From contig CAZFGB010000139.1 of assembly GCA_964518405.1 (NCBI GenBank), positions 1 to 9,638 on the forward strand: a DNA stretch of 9,638 nt. The letters run 5' to 3'. Below the pieces are notes generated by a model. The model was not told the DNA's origin. It saw only the letters and a program-made list of their open reading frames with translations, and did not search any database. This stretch comes from VXNE01 sp964518405 (lineage in GTDB: Bacteria > Pseudomonadota > Gammaproteobacteria > Pseudomonadales > Azotimanducaceae). The stretch's first letter is position 1. Each line of letters opens with the position of its first letter. Below, piece by piece: positions 1 through 6,503 of the stretch. A program made the translations under genes and the position numbers.

Positions 1-2
1 CG

Positions 3-2741
3 CTAATGCTCGACGATCTGTCGAATCGCCTCGAAAAAGCGTGTCCTGAGCGGTTCCGCTCCCGTTTGCAGGGCGGCGGCGGCACACCACTGCTCCAGCA
101 ACGACTCGAAGTCCGCGAGATCATGCTCGCGGGACGTCAACCCGGATTGCAGGCGACCCACCTGTACTTCCATCCGGAGACCCTGATCTTCCGGCGGCGA
201 ACTGATTCCGGCCCCGATCTCCGCTTCAACGGCCAGCCGTTGCAAGATCGAGAGGTCCAGCGAGATCTCGTCATCAAGCCGCGCCCTGAACATCTCGGCA
301 AGTTCGCCCGCTTCCTCGAGCCATGCCTCCTTCGAGCCATCGTTCCGCTCGATGTCCGCAAGGCTCGCATCCAACGCATCGATGCGGTCCACGCGCTCCA
401 ACTCGGCCCTGAGGCGTTGCCGTGCCGCGCGAAAGCCGATCTCGCGCTCGTGGTCGGACAACAGGCGATGGGCCCGGCGTTCGACTTCCCTCGGCAACCC
501 CTCCAGGGCTTCGATCCTTGCCCGGCAGGCGTTCAGCAATCGTCGCGCTTCTTCGACCGAAGCGGCGTCCGCGATGGCTGACGCGAGGTCTTCAGTCAAG
601 GCGTTCGCCTCGTCCACGGCTTGCGCCAGACGGGAACGACGCTCCTGGCGGCCGACATCGCGGGTCGCAAAGACCTCGTCGCAGATACCCCGAAACTCCT
701 TCCATATCGCCTGGTCGATACGACGGCGCGTCGGGCCGACGCGTTTCCAGTCCGCCTGCAGCTTTTTCATCAGCTGGGTCTGCTCGCGTATCGGAGCGCC
801 CGCGCCAACCGCGTCACGGGCCTGTTCGACGATGGCTTTCTTGGTCGCCTCGTTACGCTCCCATTCCTCGCGCAGGTGGCCCGCGATCCTGTCGGTGATC
901 GCCTTGAACCGGGAGTCCACCCGCCTTCCCGGCGATCTGTCCACCGGCCGGTAGGTGCGCCACTCCTGTCGCGCCTGCCGGAGAATCTGCTCGACACCCC
1001 TGTAGTCGGCGTGCTCCCAGTCATGCTCTTCGGCGAACGCCTCAAGCTGACTGCAAATCGTGCGGCGCTGCTCCAGGTTGAACTTGCGTTCCTCCGCGAG
1101 TTGCTCGAAGTGCCGCCGACAGGGCGCGAAGGCGCGCTCGGCCGCTTCGTCGAAGCGCTCCTGCAACGCGCGGTCGCGGGCCGACTGAATACGCCCAAGA
1201 GCCTTGATGCGACCTCGCAGCGTCTTGATCCGCTCCATCTGCGCGTTGGGGTTCAACGGATGATCGGCCAAGTGCTCGATTTCTTCGCACAGGGCTTCGC
1301 GTTTGCCGCGCAGCGCGAACGCCTGCCAATCCGCGAGCTCGCGCAGGGGACGCGCGCTCGACGCGAGCTTGGCGCTCGGCCGCTGCTGGGACGACTTCGG
1401 AAGACGTCGAATCCAGCGGTTCGCCTCGCCTTGCAGGCGCAGCGCCTCGTTCACCTCTCCCGCTTCGACCGCCTGCTCGAGCGCGCCGATGGACTTGGCG
1501 ATCTCTTCCTGCACCGCGGCGTAAGCGTCGCGGCAGTTCTCGTCCACCGCTTCGAACGCTTCCCGCGCGGCGGCAAGCCCCGCCACCCACGGCGGCGGCG
1601 AAGATCCTTCCGGCCAGGCAATTTTCGCCCGAAGGGACCCTGCCGTCCGGGCATGGCGGCGGCTAAGAGACTGCAATTGCCATCGTGACTCGTAGTCGTC
1701 GTCCGGCGGCATCTCCAGCCCGGCATGCGCATCGGCGATCTCTTCTATTTCCCTGCGGAAAGAGACGGCCCTGTCCAGCGCGGCGACGAGATCGGCAATG
1801 TCTTCCCGGTGTCGCGCGAAAGTCGAGGCCGTTTCGCCGGTCGCTGGCGACTGCTCGGCGACGACCGCCCAGCGCATTCCGATATTGCGCCACCGCTCTT
1901 CCAGTTCGGCGACGCCATCGACGGTATCCGGGGCGTCTGCGATAGACTGCCGCAAGGCGTCCGCTTCGGTCAGCAGACCGCCAAACGAGTCGACGGTCAT
2001 CGTTGCGGACGACTCCGGCAGCCGGAACCGCGCTTCCAGGCCCGAGGGCGTTTCCGCCTCGCCGCCCGAGGCTTCCAGTCCCTCCCCGTTTTCCGCAAGG
2101 CTCGCTACAAGCGCATCCCACTCGTCCCGCAGGGCTTCCCGCTTCGCGGCGAACTGGGGATCCCCCGCCGACATCCGATTCGCCGAATCGATCAGCGCTT
2201 CCGCCCGTACGAGAAGTTCGCCCCGCTCATGCTTGAGGCGCTTCAGGCCGCTGAGGCGGTCGCGCACCACGCGATGCACGGTCTTGTCGCCGCTGCGCAA
2301 TACGTGCTCCAGCGCGGCGAGTCGGTCTTCGCCGCGAATCTCCCGGACCATTGCGACCCGGGTTCGCACATCCCGCAAGCCGGCGATGGCCGCGCCCAAC
2401 TCGCCCTCGCCGATCATGCAGAGCAGGTCCGGCGATGGATTCAGGACAAAGCGGGCAACCAGAACAAGCGGGTGGGCGGCGAACGCATGGTCGTCGCCGA
2501 GTTGGGCCAGGCGGCTCGCCGCGGCGCTCGCTACATCGGCGTCGTCAAGCAGTGCGCCGAGCGCGGCAATGGATTGCAGGCGTCCGACAGCGGCATTGCG
2601 TACGCCGGTATCGGCATCGGTCCTGGCCGCTTGCTCAAGGACCGCCTGTTCCGAATCGCCGAGCGCGAGCAGGGCTTCGCGCCTGCGCGCCGGATTCGCG
2701 TCCGTCGTCTGCGGCTTGCGTTTGAAGAGTCTCGACAGCAT
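3..2741 (-). CDS. DUF349 domain-containing protein, large helical
   Basis: A complete 912-residue protein running from ATG at 2741 to a TAG at 3-5. It is almost wholly charged alpha-helix with coiled-coil character, and has no signal peptide or membrane segment, so it should be cytoplasmic. The recognisable part is residues ~469-695, which reads as about three DUF349-like units. The clearest is at ~622-694, with the signature 'LQADWKRVGP' (661-670), then 'IDQAIWKEFRGICDEVF' (675-691). Weaker units cover ~469-545 and ~546-620. Residues ~20-170 have short helical pairs that resemble HEAT-like repeats, by eye only. Residues 700-912 are helical with no motif I recognise. DUF349 has no firmly assigned biochemical role. 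The gene follows the CDGSH gene by 37 nt on the same strand, so co-transcription is likely. The start has only a weak, distant purine stretch upstream. The family call is firm; function is unknown. Confidence 0.88.
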   Translation of the reverse strand: MLSRLFKRKPQTTDANPARRREALLALGDSEQAVLEQAARTDADTGVRNAAVGRLQSIAALGALLDDADVASAAASRLAQLGDDHAFAAHPLVLVARFVLNPSPDLLCMIGEGELGAAIAGLRDVRTRVAMVREIRGEDRLAALEHVLRSGDKTVHRVVRDRLSGLKRLKHERGELLVRAEALIDSANRMSAGDPQFAAKREALRDEWDALVASLAENGEGLEASGGEAETPSGLEARFRLPESSATMTVDSFGGLLTEADALRQSIADAPDTVDGVAELEERWRNIGMRWAVVAEQSPATGETASTFARHREDIADLVAALDRAVSFRREIEEIADAHAGLEMPPDDDYESRWQLQSLSRRHARTAGSLRAKIAWPEGSSPPPWVAGLAAAREAFEAVDENCRDAYAAVQEEIAKSIGALEQAVEAGEVNEALRLQGEANRWIRRLPKSSQQRPSAKLASSARPLRELADWQAFALRGKREALCEEIEHLADHPLNPNAQMERIKTLRGRIKALGRIQSARDRALQERFDEAAERAFAPCRRHFEQLAEERKFNLEQRRTICSQLEAFAEEHDWEHADYRGVEQILRQARQEWRTYRPVDRSPGRRVDSRFKAITDRIAGHLREEWERNEATKKAIVEQARDAVGAGAPIREQTQLMKKLQADWKRVGPTRRRIDQAIWKEFRGICDEVFATRDVGRQERRSRLAQAVDEANALTEDLASAIADAASVEEARRLLNACRARIEALEGLPREVERRAHRLLSDHEREIGFRAARQRLRAELERVDRIDALDASLADIERNDGSKEAWLEEAGELAEMFRARLDDEISLDLSILQRLAVEAEIGAGISSPPEDQGLRMEVQVGRLQSGLTSREHDLADFESLLEQWCAAAALQTGAEPLRTRFFEAIRQIVEH

Positions 2742-2778
2742 GGCTGAATGTCATCCCGGATCCTTCGCGCATGTTCAG

Positions 2779-3018
2779 CTACACGAAATTGTGCATGCCA
2801 TCGCAGAGCGGCTTGTTGTTGCTGTGCTTGCATCCGCAGAAGAAGACGGGTCCGCTTTCCTCCGCGTCGTAACGAATCGGCGTGAATTCGCTGCCTTGGT
2901 GCGAACCATCGCAGAACGGCTGATTGCCGCTCTTTCCGCACGCGCACCAGAAGTACTGCGTTCCAGCTTCGACATCGACCCGGAACGGCCCCCTTTGCGC
3001 AACATTCGGCTCCGCCAT
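2779..3018 (-). CDS. Tandem CDGSH iron-sulfur domain protein
   Basis: A 79-residue protein with two CDGSH cluster-binding motifs. The first is C25-A-C27, S30, P34, C36-D-G-S-H40 and fits the consensus exactly. The second is C61-G-C63, S66, P70, C72-D-G-M-H76, with Met where Ser, Ala or Thr is usual. Each Cys3-His1 set would bind one [2Fe-2S] cluster, so a single chain could carry two. In the mitoNEET/Miner family these clusters serve redox or cluster-transfer roles; no substrate can be read here. There is no signal or anchor, so it is probably a soluble cytoplasmic protein. I chose ATG at 3018 because a GGGAG lies 9 nt upstream; the in-frame TTG at 3027 sits directly against that GGGAG and would add only three residues. 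The gene lies just upstream of, and in line with, the DUF349 gene, and diverges from the accessory genes to its right. Confidence 0.93.
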   Translation of the reverse strand: MAEPNVAQRGPFRVDVEAGTQYFWCACGKSGNQPFCDGSHQGSEFTPIRYDAEESGPVFFCGCKHSNNKPLCDGMHNFV

Positions 3019-3027
3019 GGCGCCCAA

Positions 3028-3032
3028 CTCCC
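3028..3032 (-). promoter_or_regulatory. Ribosome binding site of the CDGSH gene
   Basis: GGGAG on the minus strand lies 9 nt before the ATG at 3018. It decides the start in favour of that ATG over the TTG at 3027, which directly abuts it. A TAGAAT that could be a -10 lies at 3054-3049 on the same strand, but no convincing -35 element stands at proper distance. Confidence 0.55.
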
Positions 3033-3175
3033 GTAGTACTTTCGAAACATTCTAACCGGATCGGTTCCCGCAAGTACCGCTCTCGGCTCGCTCTTTTCCC
3101 AGTAGCACGGGACTCTTTCCAAACCTGAGCAGGCCCCAGACTTCGATTACCCTCTACCGTGGGCCGATTCCGCCA

Positions 3176-3226
3176 CCCGAATGACGGAAACGTTCCCGAC
3201 CGTCATCCGAACGGATCGATTTCGGG
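3176..3226. repeat. Nested inverted repeat, possible operator or RNA fold
   Basis: A perfect 7-bp inverted repeat, ATGACGG (3181-3187) and CCGTCAT (3200-3206), is separated by 12 nt. Outside it CCCGA (3176-3180) is matched by TCGGG (3222-3226). Just inside the right half lies TCCGAACGGA (3206-3215). No T-run follows on either side, so this is not a standard intrinsic terminator. It could be a binding site for a dimeric regulator acting on the divergent genes, or a folded leader element. The symmetry is seen directly; any role is inference. Confidence 0.35.
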
Positions 3227-3346
3227 CTCAGGTCAGCGAAAGCTAGGCGCGTTCCGAAGTGTTCAGGGCGAAACGATGAAAAGACCTCGGCCGAAGGGAA
3301 CCGGTGCGATATCTCGGATGTCTCAGTAAGCGATTGTCCATGCTCC

Positions 3347-3375
3347 TTGCGGTTGCGAGGCCATTGGCCTATAAA
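3347..3375 (+). promoter_or_regulatory. Putative sigma70 promoter of the accessory genes
   Basis: TTGCGG at 3347-3352 (three of six bases match TTGACA) is followed by exactly 17 nt and then TATAAA at 3370-3375 (five of six bases match TATAAT). The expected start point is near 3382, giving a leader of about 38 nt before the GTG at 3420. This is the best promoter-like site in the window. Confidence 0.55.
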
Positions 3376-3378
3376 CCT

Positions 3379-3393
3379 CGACACCCCCTGTCG
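3379..3393 (+). repeat. Dyad at the predicted transcription start
   Basis: CGACA (3379-3383) and TGTCG (3389-3393) form a perfect 5-bp inverted repeat around a run of five C. It begins four bases after the -10 element and spans the predicted start point near 3382, where a repressor could block initiation. It could also be a short hairpin at the 5' end of the transcript. No T-run follows. Confidence 0.35.
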
Positions 3394-3407
3394 GGACAAC
3401 CCGTATT

Positions 3408-3412
3408 TGAGA
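3408..3412 (+). promoter_or_regulatory. Possible ribosome binding site for the 3420 ORF
   Basis: GAGAG lies 7 nt before the GTG at 3420, at normal spacing. Together with the promoter upstream it is the main argument that the unrecognised 108-aa ORF is translated. Confidence 0.4.
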
Positions 3413-3419
3413 GAAACAA

Positions 3420-3746
3420 GTGGCATCGAAACAGATGGAAGTGATTGAACCAGAGGCTGCCTTCTTGTTGGCTGCCGCTGCGCAATGGGCCTCGGCTGAG
3501 AAGACCCCGGATGCGTCCGCACATGCCGTCTATTCCAAATACGATCCCGTCACTGTCGGCGCGCGGCGGCCTTTTTTGCGGGGACTATTCTCGATTCATC
3601 CAGCGGGTGCGACCAGACGATTTGCGCCATCTCGCTACCCGTTGAAGACAACGCAAGATGTGCATTATTGCGATATGACGCATTGGGTCGCAGATGTGTG
3701 GAATGGTCTGAACGAATATGAAGAAGTCCGGATCACCGAAGGCTAG
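3420..3746 (+). CDS. Hypothetical protein, 108 aa
   Basis: I do not recognise this protein. It would start with GTG at 3420, behind a GAGAG at 7 nt and a sigma70-like promoter with a ~38-nt leader. The N-terminal third is acidic and Ala-rich ('EPEAAFLLAAAAQWASAE', residues ~9-26). The middle is basic and has several aromatic residues. The C-terminal third has His, Cys and Trp residues ('HYCDMTHWVADVW', ~82-94) and an acidic end. There is no signal peptide, clear membrane helix or known motif. Its end overlaps the start of the DUF2335 gene by 29 nt in another frame, so the two may be translationally coupled. Codon third positions are less GC-biased than in the flanking genes, as in its neighbour, which hints at an acquired pair. 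The chief doubt is that it may be a chance frame lying in the DUF2335 leader. Confidence 0.45.
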   Translation: MASKQMEVIEPEAAFLLAAAAQWASAEKTPDASAHAVYSKYDPVTVGARRPFLRGLFSIHPAGATRRFAPSRYPLKTTQDVHYCDMTHWVADVWNGLNEYEEVRITEG

Positions 3747-4227
3747 CAATATATCTGGAGCACCGAAAGCCCAGAAATCAAGCGAGCAGGAGGATCCGGC
3801 GAAAGGCGACTTGACGCCGGTCCGTGGGGATTCTGATCCGATCCTTTCCCGGGAAGTGCTGGACAGACTTCCGCCAAATGTGCGCGAGGTCGTTCTGCGC
3901 GCCGCGTCGTTTTCCGGTCCGCTTCCACCATCACAAATGTACCGAGAGTACGAAGACGTCGTGCCCGGCTCCGGGGAGCGCATTCTCAAGATGGCAGAAG
4001 ACCAGCAAGCCCATCGCATTCAATGGGAGAGGACGGCGATCTCGGAGGAATCCAGGGCGACCACTCGCGGCCAATGGTTCGGATTCATCGTTGCGCTGGC
4101 ATGCATCGGATCGGCTGTCTATTTGGCTGTGAGTGGTGAGGCCTGGGTTGCTGGGATCCTGGGTGGCGTTGGTGGAATCGGGCTAGTAGGCCATTTTGTG
4201 AATAGCCTGCGTAACGGCGGCAAGTAG
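3718..4227 (+). CDS. DUF2335 family membrane protein
   Basis: A 169-residue protein. Residues 1-45 are polar and low in complexity, with many Lys, Ser, Pro and Asp, and are probably disordered. Residues ~64-105 carry the segment I use to name it: 'SGPLPPSQMYREYEDVVPGS' (66-85), then 'GERILKMAEDQQAHR' (86-100), the pattern of the DUF2335 family. Two membrane helices follow, at ~120-138 and ~142-163, with a glycine-rich second helix and a short basic tail, so both termini would face the same side. No catalytic residues are seen and the family has no established function. The frame is closed by a TGA at 3709-3711, so ATG 3718 is the first possible start; no strong ribosome site precedes it, consistent with coupling to the overlapping upstream ORF. 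The family assignment is from memory of the motif and fairly secure. Confidence 0.82.
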   Translation: MKKSGSPKASNISGAPKAQKSSEQEDPAKGDLTPVRGDSDPILSREVLDRLPPNVREVVLRAASFSGPLPPSQMYREYEDVVPGSGERILKMAEDQQAHRIQWERTAISEESRATTRGQWFGFIVALACIGSAVYLAVSGEAWVAGILGGVGGIGLVGHFVNSLRNGGK

Positions 4228-4243
4228 CTTCAACAAGCGGAAT

Positions 4244-4263
4244 CCTGCCATGACAACGGCAGG
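4244..4263 (+). terminator. Weak terminator-like hairpin after DUF2335
   Basis: CCTGCC (4244-4249) and GGCAGG (4258-4263) form a perfect 6-bp GC-rich stem with an 8-nt loop, 16 nt after the DUF2335 stop. No T-run follows, so intrinsic termination would be inefficient. It may instead mark the boundary before the hydrolase operon. I found no convincing promoter between here and 4345. Confidence 0.25.
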
Positions 4264-4310
4264 TGCAATTGTGTATTGCGCGCTTCCCCATAACCACGCT
4301 GGGATTGTTA

Positions 4311-4340
4311 ATGTCGAATCCTCAAGCGGCAGCGGCGTAG
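4311..4340 (+). CDS. Possible 9-codon leader peptide before the hydrolase
   Basis: ATG at 4311 opens a minicistron for MSNPQAAAA, ending at TAG 4338-4340, only four bases before the hydrolase ATG at 4345. A GGGA at 4301-4304 sits 6 nt before it, while the hydrolase ATG has no purine-rich site of its own. Translation of the leader could therefore deliver ribosomes to the hydrolase start. It may equally be chance, or a relic of an older N-terminus lost by frameshift. Confidence 0.25.
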   Translation: MSNPQAAAA

Positions 4341-4344
4341 ACAG

Positions 4345-5247
4345 ATGGCGAGATGGGACAGGGCCCCGACGACGGCTTCGATACCCGACTGGTTCTGGCG
4401 GGCCGTGGAAACCCCGAGCGAGGAGCGTTCCGTCGAGGTCGAAGACTGCGACGTGTGCTACAGGGTCTGGGGAGGCGCCGAAGCCGCCGGCAAGCCGGGC
4501 ATGCTGTTGATTCACGGAATGAACGCCCACAGCCGCTGGTGGGACTTCATCGCGCCGCAACTGCTTGACGACTACCGGGTCGCCGCCATGGATCTGACCG
4601 GGATGGGCGACTCGGACTATCGCTACACCTACGAGGCCGCGACTTACGCCAGCGAGATCGTCGCGGTATGCGATGCGGCGGGATTCGACAGCGACGTGGT
4701 GGTCGTCGGCCACAGCTTCGGAGGCGTAATGTCGGTGAAGGCGGCCAACCTCCATCCGGACCGCTTCGGCGCGCTGGTGCTCGTGGACTCGGGCATCCGC
4801 CATCCCGACGAGCCCCCATCGAACCAGCCGCTGATGGGAGGTGGACGTCCCAAGGCGTACCCCGACCGGGAGTCCGCCGAGAACCGGTTTCGCCTGTACC
4901 CGCCGCAGCCCTGCGAGAACCGCTACATCATGGAGTACATCGCCAGGCATTCGCTGCTGCGGGTCGATGGCGGCTGGGCCTGGAAATTCGATGAGGAGTT
5001 GCCGCTGACGACCAGGGGCACCGACCGAACGCCGGAGGATTACACCGGCATACCCATACCGGTCGGCATCGTGTATGGGGCCCGGAGCAAGTCTTTCACG
5101 GCCAGCACGCTTGCCTACACGTTGGAACTGATCGGGCGCGACGTGCCGGTCGTCGCCGTGGCGGACGCCCAGCATCACGTCTTCCTCGACCAGCCCCTGG
5201 CGTTCATCGATGCGTGCAAGCAGGTACTGGATCGCCTCGCGTCATGA
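4345..5247 (+). CDS. Alpha/beta hydrolase
   Basis: A 300-residue alpha/beta-hydrolase-fold enzyme. The oxyanion loop is H57-G58 in 'LLIHGMNAH', the second strand turn is 'MDLTGMGDSD' (82-91), and the nucleophile elbow is G122-H-S124-F-G-G127. The catalytic His is H277 or H278 in 'DAQHHVFLDQP' (274-284). At the usual place for the acid, after strand beta7, the sequence is 'VYGARSKSF' (243-251) with no Asp or Glu; D148 in 'LVLVDSG', after strand beta6, is a candidate replacement. There is no signal peptide, so it acts in the cytoplasm. The fold covers esterases, lipases, lactonases, C-C hydrolases and dehalogenases, so the substrate cannot be read. Its stop overlaps the CNT start (ATGA), so it probably acts on the imported compound. 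ATG 4345 is the first in-frame start after the TAA at 4309-4311. Confidence 0.88.
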   Translation: MARWDRAPTTASIPDWFWRAVETPSEERSVEVEDCDVCYRVWGGAEAAGKPGMLLIHGMNAHSRWWDFIAPQLLDDYRVAAMDLTGMGDSDYRYTYEAATYASEIVAVCDAAGFDSDVVVVGHSFGGVMSVKAANLHPDRFGALVLVDSGIRHPDEPPSNQPLMGGGRPKAYPDRESAENRFRLYPPQPCENRYIMEYIARHSLLRVDGGWAWKFDEELPLTTRGTDRTPEDYTGIPIPVGIVYGARSKSFTASTLAYTLELIGRDVPVVAVADAQHHVFLDQPLAFIDACKQVLDRLAS

Positions 5248-6446
5248 CGGGCCTGATCGGCATTTGCCTGCTGCCCGTAGTCGCCTGGCTTCTGTCCACC
5301 GACCGCAAGGCGGTCAACTGGCGCACCGTCGGGGGCGCGTTCGGACTCCAGGTGGCGATAGGGGCCGCCGCGCTGTACGTCCCGCCGGGGCGCGCCATCC
5401 TTGAATGGATCTCCGACGCCGCCAGCCAAGTGCTCGACTACAGCCTGGTCGGCATCGAGTTCGTGTTCGGCAGCCTTGCATCCGACTCGGTCGGGTACAT
5501 CTTCGCGTTCCGGGTGCTGCCCGTCATCATCTTCTTCTCGGCGCTGATAGCGGTGCTCTACTACCTTCGCGTCATGACCTGGGTCGTCAGGATATTCGGC
5601 GGCCTGCTGCAGCGCGCGCTGCGCTCCAGCCGGCCCGAATCGATCTCGGCGGCGGCCAACGTGGTCGTCGGCATGATCGACGCGCCGCTCGTCGTGCGGC
5701 CGTTCATCGCGACCATGACCCGATCCGAGCTGTTCGCCGTCATGGTCGGTGGGCTCGCCACGGTCGCGGGCTCGATCATGGCGGGTTATGCGGCGGCCGG
5801 GATCGAGTTCAAATACCTCATCGCGGCCTCGTTCATGGCCGCGCCGGGCGGGCTCATGATGGCCAAACTCATGCTGCCGGAAACGGACGAGCCCAAAAAC
5901 GATATCCCGGATCTCGGCGAGGAACGCCCCGTCAACATCTTCGACGCGGCGGGCAACGGCGCCATGCTGGGTCTGCGCATCGCATTTGCGGTTGGGGCGA
6001 TGCTGATCGCCATCATCGGCCTGATCGCATTGCTGAACGGCATCATCGGCTGGGCGGGCGGATTCTTCGGCGCCCCCGGCCTGACTTTCCAGCAACTCCT
6101 CGGCCGGCTGTTCATGCCGGTCGCATGGATCATCGGCGTTCCCTGGGCGGAGGCGGCCCAAGCCGGCAGTTTCATCGGCCAGAAGATCGTCCTGAACGAG
6201 TTCGTCGCCTACCTCGACTTCGCCCCGCACATCTCCGAGCTATCCGGCGGCACCGTCGTCATCGTCACCTTCGCGTTGTGCGGATTCGCGAACTTCGGCT
6301 CTGTCGCCATATTGCTCGGGGGCTTGAGCGCCATCGCGCCGAATCGCCGGGAGGACATCGCCCGTCTCGGCATCCGGGCGCTGGTCGCGGGCACGCTCGC
6401 GAACCTCATGAGCGCCTCGCTGGCCGGCGTCTTCGTGTGGCTATAG
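5244..6446 (+). CDS. CNT-family (NupC-like) nucleoside:cation symporter
   Basis: A 400-residue inner-membrane carrier of the concentrative nucleoside transporter family, which imports nucleosides with Na+ or H+. Hydrophobic helices run from residue 1 to the C-terminus. Family landmarks are 'NVVVGMIDAPLVVRP' (139-153), 'GQKIVLNEFVAY' (312-323) and 'CGFANFGS' (346-353). By comparison with the Vibrio cholerae CNT structure, E319, N350 and S353 match the residues that hold the ribose, and N139 matches a sodium ligand. The base-contacting stretch reads G143-M-I-D146, where G-Q-T-E or G-M-T-E is more usual. I chose ATG 5244 because it forms an ATGA overlap with the hydrolase stop and starts directly with a membrane helix; the GTG at 5214 would add ten polar residues inside the hydrolase gene. 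The family call is secure; specificity is not. Confidence 0.93.
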   Translation: MTGLIGICLLPVVAWLLSTDRKAVNWRTVGGAFGLQVAIGAAALYVPPGRAILEWISDAASQVLDYSLVGIEFVFGSLASDSVGYIFAFRVLPVIIFFSALIAVLYYLRVMTWVVRIFGGLLQRALRSSRPESISAAANVVVGMIDAPLVVRPFIATMTRSELFAVMVGGLATVAGSIMAGYAAAGIEFKYLIAASFMAAPGGLMMAKLMLPETDEPKNDIPDLGEERPVNIFDAAGNGAMLGLRIAFAVGAMLIAIIGLIALLNGIIGWAGGFFGAPGLTFQQLLGRLFMPVAWIIGVPWAEAAQAGSFIGQKIVLNEFVAYLDFAPHISELSGGTVVIVTFALCGFANFGSVAILLGGLSAIAPNRREDIARLGIRALVAGTLANLMSASLAGVFVWL

Positions 6447-6503
6447 GTGCGAGCTGCGAGCGGCCCGCCGCGAACCGACGAAGGTGATCCCTCGGGCTGC
6501 GGG

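Larger units (their letters stand above)
3019..3346. other. Divergent intergenic region, no gene seen
   Basis: This stretch separates the leftward CDGSH gene from the rightward accessory genes. It holds the CDGSH leader, an 8-bp palindrome TTTCGAAA at 3040-3047, and the nested inverted repeat described separately. The only open frame across it is a minus-strand frame at 3154-3522, rich in Arg, Ser and Pro, with no recognisable domain and running over the promoter and the start of the 108-aa ORF. I regard that frame as non-coding. No tRNA or other known RNA shape was recognised. Confidence 0.6.

Noticed and set aside
621..1688. Plus-strand open frame of 355 codons opposite the DUF349 gene
   Set aside because: It is antisense to a well-supported gene, rich in Arg, Pro and Leu as expected of GC-rich shadow frames, and has no known domain. 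The same holds for the plus-strand frames at 1725-2747 and 1798-3036.
3154..3522. Minus-strand frame of 122 codons in the intergenic region
   Set aside because: Low-complexity composition rich in Arg, Ser and Pro, no domain, and it runs across the promoter and start of the plus-strand ORF, which has the better start signals.
4269..4297. Promoter before the hydrolase, from TTGTGT and TAACCA-like boxes
   Set aside because: Too few matches to consensus at correct spacing to list; transcription may start elsewhere or read through from the DUF2335 gene.
5214..5243. GTG start at 5214 for the CNT gene
   Set aside because: It lies inside the hydrolase coding region and adds ten polar residues. ATG 5244 gives an ATGA overlap and opens with a membrane helix.
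5175..6230. Minus-strand frame of 351 codons opposite the CNT gene
   Set aside because: Composition is dominated by Asp, Arg, Gly and His, as typical for the antisense of a membrane protein gene. The plus strand carries clear CNT motifs.
6447..6503. GTG start at 6447 directly after the CNT stop as the receptor start
   Set aside because: The 19 extra residues are polar and would precede the signal peptide. ATG 6504 begins the basic region directly.
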